Shown piece after piece: positions 10,401 to 20,704 of a stretch of 64,000 bases of DNA (positions within the stretch are counted from its first letter, which is position 1; every line of letters begins with the position of its first letter). The stretch comes from Monosiga brevicollis MX1 (lineage: Eukaryota; Opisthokonta; Choanoflagellata; Craspedida; Salpingoecidae), in NCBI RefSeq assembly GCF_000002865.3, contig NW_001865063.1, positions 312,557 through 376,556 of the forward strand, written 5' to 3'. The position numbers and the translations under genes were made by a program. The notes under the pieces are model-generated. The model did no database searches. It saw only the letters and a program-made list of their open reading frames with translations, and was not told the DNA's origin.

Positions 10401-11420
10401 ATGCCGCCACTACTGGTGCTCTTGCTGGTTCTGGTCGTCGGCCCCGTGTACGTTGCCAGACTGTGCGTATCATGCCTCACGTGCCCATGGCCTGCTTTGC
10501 GCAGAAGTGCTTTGCAGCGGCTCAACGTAAGCGCACAGGGAACAGACCGGCTCAACACCAGCCACCCCGAAGCCCCTAGTGCCCGCGTGCAGCTGATTGT
10601 GCCGCTCGCAGATGACCTTCAAGATGCCGGCGCAGCCCACTATGTTCTCAACGGCTTCAATTTGTCCATGCATTGCAACGCATCTTGTGGGCCCTGTAAT
10701 TCCAACGGTGATTGGATCACAGACTTTAATCTCACCCTCGGGCCTTGCCCACGAGCTTCCCTGCAAGCAAGCGCCGCTGCAGCCCCTTGGTGTGCCCACC
10801 TCGCAGTGACGCGCGGCTGGACACCCTCTCATGGGGGAGGCAAGGCTCTAAATGACTGCATGGACTATCGATGCACGGTGGACGTCCTGCGCCTGCCGCC
10901 TGCGCTCATAGTGGCCAGCGTGTCGGCCCAACGTCAACGTTCCCTGTTTGCGCCCATTAACGTGACAACGCATTCTGTCCCCCTTGTGCCCGGCCTCTGC
11001 GCTCCCGACCCCTGCCCCACTGCATTCCGGTCGCTTACTTGGCAGCTGACTAGCAATCAGTACCCCAATCGTGGCCGTTATCTTGAGCGCTTGGTCTTTG
11101 CTGTCGCACCCGTCGAAGCTGCGCCCACCCCCAACACAAGCCTGCACGTATTGGCCGGTCTCACCAGCCCTGCGCTGACCACCTATCCCAGCAACTACAC
11201 CATGACATACACCATCGACGTCCTGCAGCTCGGCGCGCAGCCCGTGCCAAACTCGATCGCACCGCCCCTGGCTGCCACCTGGGTCGTCAATGGCACCGTC
11301 TGCAAAAATGACCCTCTCTCGGGATTTGAGTGCGCAGCGCATGGACTCTCCCCACAATTGAACACCATGGTTCCTCTTCCGTCGAGCGATCAGCATGGCC
11401 TGTTTGCATGGGCTCTTTAG
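10401..11420 (+). CDS. Secreted or signal-anchored glycoprotein, single exon, unknown function
   Basis: A 339-codon open frame if the ATG at 10401 is used. That start gives an immediate hydrophobic segment (MPPLLVLLLVLVVGPVYVA), typical of a signal peptide or signal anchor; an in-frame ATG at 10341 would add 20 residues before it. The rest has several N-glycosylation sequons (NLS, NAS, NLT, NVT, NTS, NYT, NGT) and paired cysteines, so it is probably lumenal or extracellular. No transmembrane segment follows and no known domain was recognised. The frame ends at TAG 11418–11420. It has no intron, unlike most neighbours. Confidence 0.6.
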   Translation: MPPLLVLLLVLVVGPVYVARLCVSCLTCPWPALRRSALQRLNVSAQGTDRLNTSHPEAPSARVQLIVPLADDLQDAGAAHYVLNGFNLSMHCNASCGPCNSNGDWITDFNLTLGPCPRASLQASAAAAPWCAHLAVTRGWTPSHGGGKALNDCMDYRCTVDVLRLPPALIVASVSAQRQRSLFAPINVTTHSVPLVPGLCAPDPCPTAFRSLTWQLTSNQYPNRGRYLERLVFAVAPVEAAPTPNTSLHVLAGLTSPALTTYPSNYTMTYTIDVLQLGAQPVPNSIAPPLAATWVVNGTVCKNDPLSGFECAAHGLSPQLNTMVPLPSSDQHGLFAWAL

Positions 11421-11536
11421 CCGTGCTTTGTTGGGTCATGAGTAGAAGACCTTGTGCTTGATTTGTTTTTTATTTTTTCGTGTGTTGGGTGTCTCGAATG
11501 GTCTTTATAAGTGAATGTAATCGATGGAATGGTTAG

Positions 11537-11645
11537 GCAAGCGCGAGGCCGCCCGGTCGCCTCGGTTTACCCCCTCTCATCCAGTCGAATTGCGATGGTG
11601 ACATGAGGTGGTCACCCTCCTTGGATACCTCCGCTTTCCTTTTTG
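11537..11645 (+). repeat. 105-bp direct repeat, copy 1
   Basis: Begins with gcaagcgcgaggccgcccgg and runs through a ccctctcatccagtcgaatt core. It is nearly identical to the segment at 12135–12240, in the same orientation, about 600 bp away. The two differ at only a few positions. Nothing coding is recognised in it. Confidence 0.9.
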
Positions 11646-11883
11646 GACCTGGAAAGAATGATTGGAGAGAGCCGGTCAAGAAATTGCTCAGCGTCAGAGC
11701 CAGAGTCAGAGCGAGAGCGAGAGCGAGAGAAGAAGAGGTAGAATGGGGAGATGGAGAGGAGAGGAGGGAGTTAATGGAGATATTCAGAGTCAGAGACAGA
11801 GCGAGTTGAATGGAGAGAAGACAGAAAGAAGACGATCTCTCGAGATGAATGAAGGCAGATAGACAGAAGAACGCATGTCGATG

Positions 11884-11968
11884 GAGAGCATTCAGAGTCA
11901 GAGAGCGAGAGTTTAGAGTCAGAGTCAGAGAGCGAGAGTTTAGAGTCAGAGACAGAAAGCGAGAGTTC
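11884..11968 (+). repeat. Short tandem repeat of TTAGAGTCAGAG / AGCGAGAG units
   Basis: About three copies of a roughly 26–30 bp unit made of TCAGAGTCAGAG and AGCGAGAGTT. It lies between the two 105-bp direct repeats, within a longer purine-rich stretch (about 11690–11970). No gene is seen here. Confidence 0.8.
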
Positions 11969-12134
11969 TCGCGCGCGCACACAGAAACGAAGACACACAC
12001 AGGCAGCAAAAAGTTTCTCTTTCGAGTATCGTTGTTTTCGCTTTGGGCCAAAGTTGGACCTTGTGCTTGAGAATTTTTTTTTTCTTTGTGGTATTGGGGG
12101 TTTATATGCTCGAGCATTCCAAGGCCCTTGTGGG

Positions 12135-12240
12135 AAGCGCGAGGCCGCCCGGTCGCCTCGGTTAACCCCCTCTCATCCAGTCGAATTGCGATGGTGACAT
12201 GAGGTGGCCACCCCCCTTGGATACCTCCGCTTCCTTTTTG
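12135..12240 (+). repeat. 105-bp direct repeat, copy 2
   Basis: Second copy of the segment at 11537–11645, same strand. The copies and the 490 bp between them make a small unit with direct terminal repeats. No clear target-site duplication is seen outside them. Confidence 0.9.
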
Positions 12241-12498
12241 CGATGACTTTTGGTGCATGTCACGATCTGCTGGGAAAGGGGTTGCCGGTAACGCTTGCTG
12301 ACTGCTGTACGGTTGCTGCCAAAGCAAAACTGTTGATTGTGGCCACCAAAAGCTCATTGTTGTGCAGCGAAAACGATCAGCCCTGTGCATTCCCAGTAAG
12401 AACAATTATTGATTCTCGCCATCACCACAATTTTGGACAGAAGGTTTGGAAGTCGCTTGACGACTAGATTCAATATGGGCAACTCGGGAGTAATAAAA

Positions 12499-12850
12499 TG
12501 AACAAGTCGCGATCAAGAGACGGACGTGGAAAGTTCGGAACCAATCGACATATCAACCAGTTCATCGCACAGCCCATCCACAATACGCGACTACCAAAAA
12601 CTCGATCAGCCGAATTAGGATGCAAGCAGATTCCCAAATGTGTGTCAGGGCAAAAAAAAAGAGAGAACAAGTCGCGATCAAGAGACGGACATGGAGAGTT
12701 CGCATCCAAAGTGATAACCATGTACCCGCGGATCAGCTGATAGCCAAGAGCTCTAAATAGACATATAAACCCCATCCACAATGTGCGACGCGACGTTGAT
12801 TCGCAAAAACTCGATCAGCCGAGTTAGGATGCAAGCAGATTCCCAAATGT
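12499..12850 (+). repeat. Tandemly duplicated block next to the PARP fusion gene
   Basis: Two sequence blocks occur twice in the order A–B–A'–B'. Block A (cgcgatcaagagacggac) is at about 12506 and 12672. Block B (ccatccacaat ... ctcgatcagccga ... gattcccaaatgtg) is at about 12569–12641 and 12771–12850. Block B read on the minus strand is the same sequence that ends the PARP-like exon copy at 12753–13010, so this array seems to have grown from that duplicated exon. Confidence 0.8.
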
Positions 12851-13010
12851 GGGCATTGTCGTTGATGACCGCCTGGTGAACTTCGCCACGCGGTGCCGCG
12901 ATGACCGAATCATATCTGCACGCGATAGTTCGGTCAGGTCGAAAGCCAGCCAGAGAGACTCGCGGCTCAGAGCCAACATACAACATGCCAGAGCCGAGTC
13001 TGTCCAACAC
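12753..13010 (-). pseudogene. Partial duplicate of the final PARP exon of the neighbouring fusion gene
   Basis: On the minus strand an AG acceptor is followed by YDSVIAAPRGEVHQAVINDN, which aligns with YNSVVATPPGQFHEVIMFEN, the last exon of the gene at 13590–17100. Intron sequence just upstream also resembles the parent's last intron (both have a GGACA–CATGTTGT pattern). The Glu of the HEV triad region is replaced (VHQAV versus FHEVI), and I see no kinase or upstream PARP exons here. It therefore looks like a broken tandem copy rather than a working gene. It could still be spliced as an alternative 3' exon of the parent gene. Confidence 0.6.
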
Positions 13011-13589
13011 ACCGCTCAGGTATGCTGTTCATTCAGAGTCAGGCTCCACAGCATTTGAAAGGCCAGTTTTGGGTTTTGCGAGGAAGCGGGTCGTGTTGAG
13101 GAGGCGTTTTGAAAGAGGTTTGAGAGACGGCCTTCGGGACAGTGGTGTCTTGAGGTCAATTGAACCAGCTGCGGTCGGCTAGCATTCACAGTGACCAGAC
13201 CAGATGCACCATCGAAAAGGCTGTCGAGACGCTCAGGGAAAGTGCAACCCGTGCCAGTCAGAGGTGTCTCAACAAACAAACAATAGCAATTAACAGAACA
13301 GGCTTATCAGAGAAGTCTCTAGCCAAGACATTGCAAAGTACACGAAGCACACGCGGGCAATGCGTGCCAACACCCACCCACCCCTCCCCCCCATCAACAA
13401 CAACGGGGGGCAACCCAGTACGTCAAGGTGTGTACGTTAGACAGGAGATGAAGACATATCAGCTATCGGGGTTCCTGTGGGAAGACCCATGGTAGATGAC
13501 GCTGATTGTGTGCAAAAGCAATGGGGTGTCCAAATGCGTGGGAGAACAGCGGACTTGACGCGAACAACTAGCAACTTGTCCAGGCTATC

Positions 13590-14420
13590 CTAATTGGCCG
13601 TGTAGTATACAACCAGCTCGGGATAGATTTGGGCATTCTCAAACATAATCACCTCATGAAACTGCCCAGGCGGTGTCGCGACAACTGAGTTATACCTGCA
13701 GAAGTTTAACGGTAAACGCAAGAGTCAGATCAGGAGGCGGGCAAAGACAACATGCAACAGGTGCACGATTTTGTCCGACGCACCGCTCGTTGTTGGGTGC
13801 ATCGGGCTGGAGCGGTGGCGCCAGCGCCCCAGAAGGAGGTGATGGATGAGCATGGGCATGGCCCAGGAGTGCTCGCGTGATGACGAGCATCCGTTCACCG
13901 TTGGGTCCGGCATCGGCGTACTGATGACTCTGGAATCGTTTAGCACATATCCGTGAGCGCTTAGATAAACAGGCGAAATTAAAAGTCAGCGCGGCCATAC
14001 CTTGCCGGGATGGTCGGCCAAGTAAACACCTAAACCAAATCGGTGGCCAGCGCTGCTGCCAGCAAAGCGATGGTCAAGGCCCAGGCGCACTATCTTGTCG
14101 CGCAACACTGTGCTGGGGGCAATACCGTGGAGCAACAGGCGCTCTTGACAGGATGCATCGCGAAGCAGAGCTGGAGATCCCGAGGGCGCATCTAATGTGG
14201 ACGTTTTGAGTTGATCATAGTGCTTCTGACTTTTGATGTGATGCAACATCTCCCGTCGCTTGGCGCTGTAGCGCTCCCACAGCACGGGGTTGTGCACGCG
14301 CTCTACCCGTTGCACTGCAATATTTGCTGGTCCCCGCCCATCGGTGTTCAGCTGCTTCAGTAGCTCACTCACCTAGCCACCCAGTAGATTCTAATTAGAC
14401 GATTCTTGGAAGAGCAAAGG

Positions 14421-14460
<40 letters not shown>

Positions 14461-17100
14461 CAATCACAAGCGACGCACCTCTGATATGAGCTCGGGAGCG
14501 TCGCGCAAGACATCAATGGCTGGCCCAAGTTGGGCGATGGCAAGCTGCTGCGAAATCTGCTTGGCGCTGAAAAGGCTTGGCCGTTGCTTTGGATCTGTTG
14601 CAAGCAAGGCTCGCGTTTCCTTGTACAAATCGCTCGTTGAATCGCACATCTGCATCAGAGACGCCAAAGTGAGTTCCAGTCACACGAGAGCCGCGGTTGG
14701 TTCTTCGTTGTGGGTCAATAGGTATCGCACTATCGCTCACCTCAGTCGCCAAGTGCGGAAAGTCGCAGTCAGACTCTCCTGCTCGTATGCTCCAGCTGCA
14801 TCGATCCACAACCTCATCAACCCGTGGGTGAGCAGGTGGCACCGTTTGTGGGAACATGTAGGTGTTGTAGAGAACGCAGCCAAAGGAAAAGGCATCCTGT
14901 GCCGGGCGCGCACCCACACGACCCATTCCAAATACCACTTCAGGTGCCACATAACCTGCCGTGCCCGACGATGCAGTGGCCGTGCATGGTAGCATGGTGG
15001 CTTCGGCGGCGGCCTTGGCAATGTCAAAGTCACCCAGCCGCACAACGGGCTGATCCTCCAAGCCGTCTAACATGACATTGCTCAGCTTGACATCTCGGTG
15101 CACCAGGCCCTTGCTGTGCATAAACGACAGGGCCGTGCGCAGCTGCGTCATGAGTCCTGCTATCACGGTTGAGGTGGCCAGGTGTCGTGCCGTGCTGAGC
15201 CACTGCTGCAAATCACCCTGTGCACACCATGGCTGTACCAAGTAGGCGCTTGGGTGGCCACTGTGCACGTCCACAAGCGCGCCAAGGACCGGAATGATGT
15301 GTGGATGCTCAAGCTGGCGCATGGCGCGGAGCTCACGCAGAAACGTACGGCACTGATTTGTTTTGTGCTGTTGAGCAAATGCATACTCCTTGACGGCCAA
15401 ATCTTGTTCCCCAGAATTTGATAGCGCGGCGCGGGCCTTGTACACCTTGTGATTTTGGTTGTAATGAAGATCAAGCTGGCCCAGGCTGGAAAGCGACAAT
15501 GCCCGGTCCACTTCGGTCATGGCCTCCAAGATGAGGCTGGCTGGAAGGTCGGGTCCAAGCACTGTGCGGAGCCGCGCTCCCAGCGCGCTCTGGTCAGGAT
15601 GCAAAAAGTGGTTGTCTGGATGTTCTTCTGCAGCTCGGCCACCTCCTCATGAATGGATCCAACTTGATCTGCGCTGCTCTGCGTGATGCCGCTTGCATAC
15701 TCTTCGCACGAAGTCAGCACGGACAGCGTCTTGGCCTGCCAGTCGATCATGTCTTGCAACTGCTGCAACAGGGCTTGCACCTCGTGAAGCGCAAACGCCA
15801 GATACCAGTCTTGATGCTCATAGTCATGCTCAACTCTCCATGTTATCAGCTGCTCCAGGCCGTTCTGCTCGGGCAAGCTCAGCTTTTCGTGGGCTTGGCA
15901 CAGCTCCTCCCAGGCCTCGGGCAATGCCTCGGTTGGAGGTGGTGCACTCACATCCAACCGTTGCGCACACTGCTCCAGTCTCTCCACTCGATGGTCCGTG
16001 TCGGTGGTTCCCGCTCTTGCCACAGCACGCAGAGCAGTAATCAGCTTCAGCACTAGCTGCTCGAGGTTGTTGTTGGCGTTGGTGAACAGTTCTATGCGCT
16101 TGGCTCCCACGTCGCGTAGCATGGCGACTTTGTCCAGGGCTGCACCGAGGTTGGCGGGCGGCGTTTCGGGTGCCATGGTCAGCGCGGTGGGTGGATCGGG
16201 GCACGCTGCCAGCACGGTCTGAAGCTCGAGGAGCACCGGCTGTAGCTCAAAACCAGCAGTGACACCGTGCAGCTCTTGCAGCACTGTTTCTAGGTTGTCA
16301 GTGTTGGGGTCCAATTGACCCAAGCGGTTGCTCAACGCTTCGGGCGCTGCCAGTGCCTGGTCGAGCGCGCCGAGGGCCTGGGTGGTGGTCGCCTGGAAGG
16401 CAGCCCAGTCCATGGCAGGAAGCTCTGGTGGGGCTTTGTCGATGGTCCTCTGGATGTCCGCAACCGCCGTTGCAAGATTGGGGTTTTGTTTGGCGGCACC
16501 GCTGATAAAGGCATCGAGGTGGGGGAGGGGATGGGTGGTGGTGCGCTCCGGCAAGAGGGGCCTGAGCCAAGTATCCACCGCCACAACAACAGAGGCCGTG
16601 GTCTAATGGAGGGTTGTGTGGTGCCATCGGTCGTGATTAGGTTGGATAAGGCCGTGGGGATTGGGGCAATAAATGCATTGGGAAAACAAGATTGAGNNNN
16701 NNNNNNNNNNNNNNNNNNNNNNNNNNNNNNNNNNNNNNNNNNNNNNTAACGGGGGGAGGGAGGTCCTGTACTGACGATGTCCTTGGCTTTAGCATCAGCA
16801 CCGTGCTTCAACAGCATCTCCACCACCTTGTCATGACCGTTACAGCAGGCCTTGCGTAGTGGTGTTTGACCACCCAATGATGCAAACATGCAGTATATGT
16901 CCCATGTTATACCATATCCGTAACATATTCAAAGTGTAATCAATATCACACAACATCATACCAAACAGCATACGTACCTCATATTTGTATTGGGCAGCAT
17001 CTCGGATACGTTGTTGGTCCCAACTGCTCACCAGCCGCAGCGCCTCTTGTGGATCTGATGACCGACACGCCCTCCACAGCTGCGCTCCATCATCACTCAT
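13590..17100 (-). CDS. Ankyrin – helical – protein kinase – PARP fusion protein, multi-exon
   Basis: Starts at ATG 17100 (MSDDGAQLWRACRSSDPQEA). The next exon has an ankyrin repeat (GGQTPLRKACCNGHDKVVEM, 16800–16885), followed by an N gap that may hide more repeats. A long helical segment follows (16600–15620). A kinase domain (15560–14560) shows AVKEY lysine, FLREL glutamate, VHRDVKLSN, DFD in place of DFG, GTAGYVAPE and DPKQRPS. After an intron with a 40-nt A run (14420–14459) a PARP catalytic domain follows (14370–13590). It has LLLHG His, GVYLAD Tyr and HEVIMFENAQI Glu, the H-Y-E triad of poly-ADP-ribosylating members. Kinase and PARP exons join in frame at 14480/14360. Near 15620 the frame shifts by one without an obvious intron, so a sequence error or unusual splice is possible. 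Stop: TAG 13590–13592. Confidence 0.75.
14420..14459 (+). repeat. Poly-A run of about 40 nt in an intron
   Basis: Pure A on the + strand, so T on the coding strand of the kinase–PARP gene. It sits in the intron between the last kinase exon and the first PARP exon and could act as an extended polypyrimidine tract. Confidence 0.9.
16697..16746. other. Assembly gap (50 N)
   Basis: Exactly 50 undetermined bases, inside the kinase–PARP fusion gene between the ankyrin exon and the helical exon. The true gap length is unknown. Confidence 1.
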
Positions 17101-18716
17101 GGTAACGGTATCTTCTATCCACCAACAATCTCATGAGCCCCCTCTCCAAGTACAACTCGTCCGTGAAAGTTGCAAGGACAGGTGTACTTGGTTGGTTGTC
17201 CAGCGCACGTTGTCGACTGCGAGGCGAGATCAGTGGTCTCACACCACTGAAAGCAAAAAAAACCGACAGCGATGCTTTCAACCAAAACGTTCTGGCGTCG
17301 CTGCAAGGCCCCGATCAGGAGAGCGTATCAAACACAAGTGATCAGTCACCACGCACACAAAGCAAGACACGTCAAGCAGCCCGCCGATGCCGATATCGAG
17401 ACCGAGAAAAAAAGGGCAACAAGAAAAAGAAGAAGAAGAAGTCAAGAGCAAATGGCAAAGGGAAGGCAAAAAGAAAATAACCAAGTACCCGCGGATCAGC
17501 TGATAGCCAAGAGCTCTAAATCAACATAAAACCCCACCTCGACACGTCAACCCCATCCACCTCATCCGCATACGTCCAGGGCCAACTGAGGAAGCACGAT
17601 CAGACAGACGTGCTTGGATGTGCAACGTAAAAATAGAAAAGCAGAAGGAGAACCAGAAGAAGAGAAGAGTAAAAAAAAAATACATGGGTGCGATCAAAGA
17701 GATGTCACATGCACAGATTTTCGGGCAATAAGCATGCAACGGCGGATCAGCCCTGATGGTAGGTATAAGTTTGCATATAAAGTACCGGTATCAAGAGCGG
17801 TTTTTGAAATGTCAGACGAACAAATTGCTTCCAAGGGTCTGATTTTGTATTAGCTTGAAGCACATTTTTTGGATGGAAATGATAGCTGCTTCGGGTCTGG
17901 ATTGACCGGGTGTACACGACAACAACTGTGAGTCAGAGAGGAAAGGCAAACACGTATGCTTGTCAGAGCGGGCACATGCGGCCATCTTCCATACAGAGAG
18001 GATGTTGGAATGTGGAGACACCTCAGAGCAAAATATAATGCAAATTAGAGATACATTTCTTCGTGATACTCATTTCAGAGAAAGTACCCGACACACCTCC
18101 TAATCCAGAGAGAGCATCCATCTCAACCTTAAGCCCAAGCGCAAACAAAAGCATTTTTTCGTTCTCCGATCAAACCAGACACCGACATCGTACGTCCCCT
18201 GTGGTCGTAAACGGCAGCCAGGGCCATTCTGCTGGTCACGGATTGAACTCCCGCTGGAAAGCATTTGGACATTGTGTGTCTGTTGGCCAGGATACAAATC
18301 ATCTTGACCGTGTGCAACACACACACACACTGGGAGGGGGATCGAGCGAGCCAATGAGACAACGAACGACTCGGCAGGTCACTGGCTCTACACCATCGGC
18401 GACCACATGTGCTGTGTGGCAGCCGATTTGCGATTGCTGATGAATTGCCTCCTTCACTTCTTCCGTGTTGCTCGCTCTCTGGATCGAGGCACCTGCCCAC
18501 ATACACATCCCCCCGCCACACACACACACCCCGTCTTGTTTGCCTCTTGGCCGTTTGGAATGTGGGCGTTCACAAGGATTTATATGATTTGGTTTTTTGG
18601 CAGTGCAAGCCAATTTTTTTTTTTTTTTTTCGATGGAGTCTTGATGGAAGACATGATTGGTTTTTCTTGGCTGCACTGCCACAACTCACCGCCATCCAAT
18701 TGGTTTGATGTGATAG
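17101..18716. other. Intergenic region between PARP fusion gene and TRAP-alpha
   Basis: No gene is recognised. It is the shared upstream region of two divergently transcribed genes. It is A-rich around 17400–17480 and 17630–17690, has a CA tract near 18318 and a T run at about 18616–18630. It contains one copy of a repeat also found at 12714 (listed separately). Confidence 0.5.
17484..17560 (+). repeat. Dispersed repeat shared with 12714–12778
   Basis: The segment gtacccgcggatcagctgat, continuing through agccaagagctctaaat and an ACATA(T)AAACCCC tail, is present here and at about 12720–12778 in the same orientation. The two copies bracket the kinase–PARP fusion gene: this one is upstream of its start, the other beyond its 3' end. 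Confidence 0.85.
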
Positions 18717-19931
18717 ATGAAGTTCTGCCGCAACGTGCTGCTGCTCGCCCTTCTGCTGGCGCCCTTGGCCCTGCTCAGCCATGGTATGTCGAATCGCGGG
18801 CCATTCTCTCTGCATTGGCCTCCCCGCACATGCTCTTGTCGATTTCAAGACGACCCCGACCCCCGCCCCCCCCCCCCCCAAAAAAAAAAAGAAAAATGAC
18901 TTTACTGACCTTGCGCACCGCCTCGCCTCTCGATGGAACCTTCTTGTGGTTGCAGCTCAGGATGTCGAGGAGGATGAGGACATTGAGGACACCATCGTCC
19001 TTGATGATCTTGAGGTTGAGGAAGAGGAGATCTCCCTCACCAACCTTGTGACCACAACCACCATTTTCCCCTCCCATGTCGATAAAGGTGCGTGCTGACC
19101 AATGCGACTAGGCCCCTGGCCTAGACCCCGAGTCTTGGCTCCACAACGCCCATTGTCTCCCGCACCTGCACAGTGCACCCACAAGTCCAATCTCCCCCCA
19201 GCCATTCCCAGCACTCGAGTTGGCCACGACGCTCATTGTTTGATGTTGTGCCAACCACGCCCCCTTTTTTAAACAAAAAAAAATTTAGTCTTTCCTGCCG
19301 GTTCCATCGTGTCTGCCGTCGTCGGTGTTCGCAACGCCGCCAGCGAGCCCATCATTGTCAACGCCATGGCTGCCTCGATCCGTCCCCTCGAGGACATGAC
19401 CCAGTCCTTCCAGAACGTGAGTTGGGACTGAACGTCACTGTGGAGGCGATACTGCTTCACACCGCCATCGCAATCGCAATCGCCTGCAAACACCTCAGTC
19501 TCACAGATACACACCTTGTCTTTGAATAGCTCTCTCTGATCTTCTTGGCCGACCGCATTGAGCCGGGAGAGGAGGCTAGCTTCAACTACAAGTTCCGCCC
19601 TTCGGAGCGCTTCGAGCCCGCCACCTTTGCTCTTGTCCTTGATGTTGGCTTTACTGATGCCCAGGACCGCCAGTTTGTCGTCCAGGCCCACAACACCTCA
19701 GTCACCATTACCGAGGCTGAGGACGATGGTGACCTGACCGGTCTCCTTCCATTTGTTAGCATGGCGGCCCTGGCTGCCTTTGCCTACGTCTACCTCCAGA
19801 AGCCTGAACTCCTGCAGACCGCTGCGGCCCCTGCTGCCAAGCCCGAGAAGATTGAGCGTGGTACTCGCGCCTCGGCCTCGGGCAACGAGTGGCTCAACAG
19901 CGCCAACCTGCCCCAGTCTGCCCGCAAGTAA
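18717..19931 (+). CDS. SSR1: Translocon-associated protein subunit alpha (TRAP-alpha / SSR1)
   Basis: Subunit of the TRAP complex that sits beside the Sec61 channel in the ER membrane and helps insertion of some secretory proteins. Four exons: 18717–18783, 18956–19087, 19290–19416 and 19530–19931, with phases that join cleanly. Exon 1 is a signal peptide (MKFCRNVLLLALLLAPLALL). Exon 2 is an acidic stretch rich in Asp/Glu, as in animal TRAP-alpha. Exons 3 and 4 give the lumenal beta domain (VSAVVGVRNAASEPIIVNAM; FNYKFRPSERFEPATFALVL) and then one membrane span (LLPFVSMAALAAFAYVYL) with a short basic cytosolic tail. Length, domain order and motifs fit the family. Intron 1 has a C/A homopolymer, intron 2 an A run. 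Confidence 0.9.
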
Positions 19932-20704
19932 ATCGTCTAGGCCGGAATGTGATCGAGGCGCGTTGGGTTTGGAAGCACCATGCCAGGCTGCCCAGGCATC
20001 ACGCTGAGCAGCCTTCCCTTTGAGGCTGCCCATTCCTTTTACGGGTTGCTCTTTCTTCACGAGCTTTTTTACTTTTTTTTTTTCTCTTGCAAACCAAATG
20101 ACTTCAGTCCCCCTTTGTTTGTGTGGAAACGTGCGATGTTCTGTTTCTTTTGCCCGCATGTGTTTCCTACAAAGAAGACGGGAAAGGCAGGTGGGTCTTT
20201 TGACTGCTTTTCCCCTACCCGAAAACTTGACCCAAAGCCAATTTTAAACACAGACCTGATCTTGGTTTCTTCCTTTCTTTCTGAGAGCCCATTGACTGGA
20301 TTGATACGCGCGGCAAATGAATACCGACTTTGCTGTCTCAAATCACGGGAAAGAAAATATGAGATGATTTGATTCAACCCGAGGGAAAATGCCACCGCTC
20401 GAGTGCGGCGCAGTCTGAGCACGAACGTGCAAAACATGGGAGACGCCACAAAGAAAAAGAAAACTGCTCAAACGCGCCACACACACACACAATGTGGGAG
20501 CAGGCGTGAGCACGCACACCAAAAATTGGATCAAAGGAGCTTCGAACAAGGAGCCACTCCCAATCACCCCGCAGCAACGAAGAACAACATGATCCAACGG
20601 CCAGCAAGGGATCAACAAATTACGCCCACGCACACACTACACGCAAATACAGTAAAGAGACGAGCACAGCGCGTCGCTTACACGTGAACAGCCGGATCCT
20701 AAAC
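19932..20704. other. Intergenic region between two convergent genes
   Basis: Lies between the 3' ends of TRAP-alpha and the SIMPL-domain gene. T-rich stretches at 20065–20090 and a CACACA tract near 20480. No gene is recognised. Confidence 0.5.

Noticed and set aside
11533-12405. 290-codon minus-strand frame
   Set aside because: It runs through the 105-bp direct repeats and a purine-rich tandem repeat; the composition is repeat-driven and no domain or splice continuity is seen.
17133-17480. Plus-strand frame ending in a Lys-rich stretch
   Set aside because: Low-complexity A-rich DNA upstream of the fusion gene; no start context, domain or exon partner.
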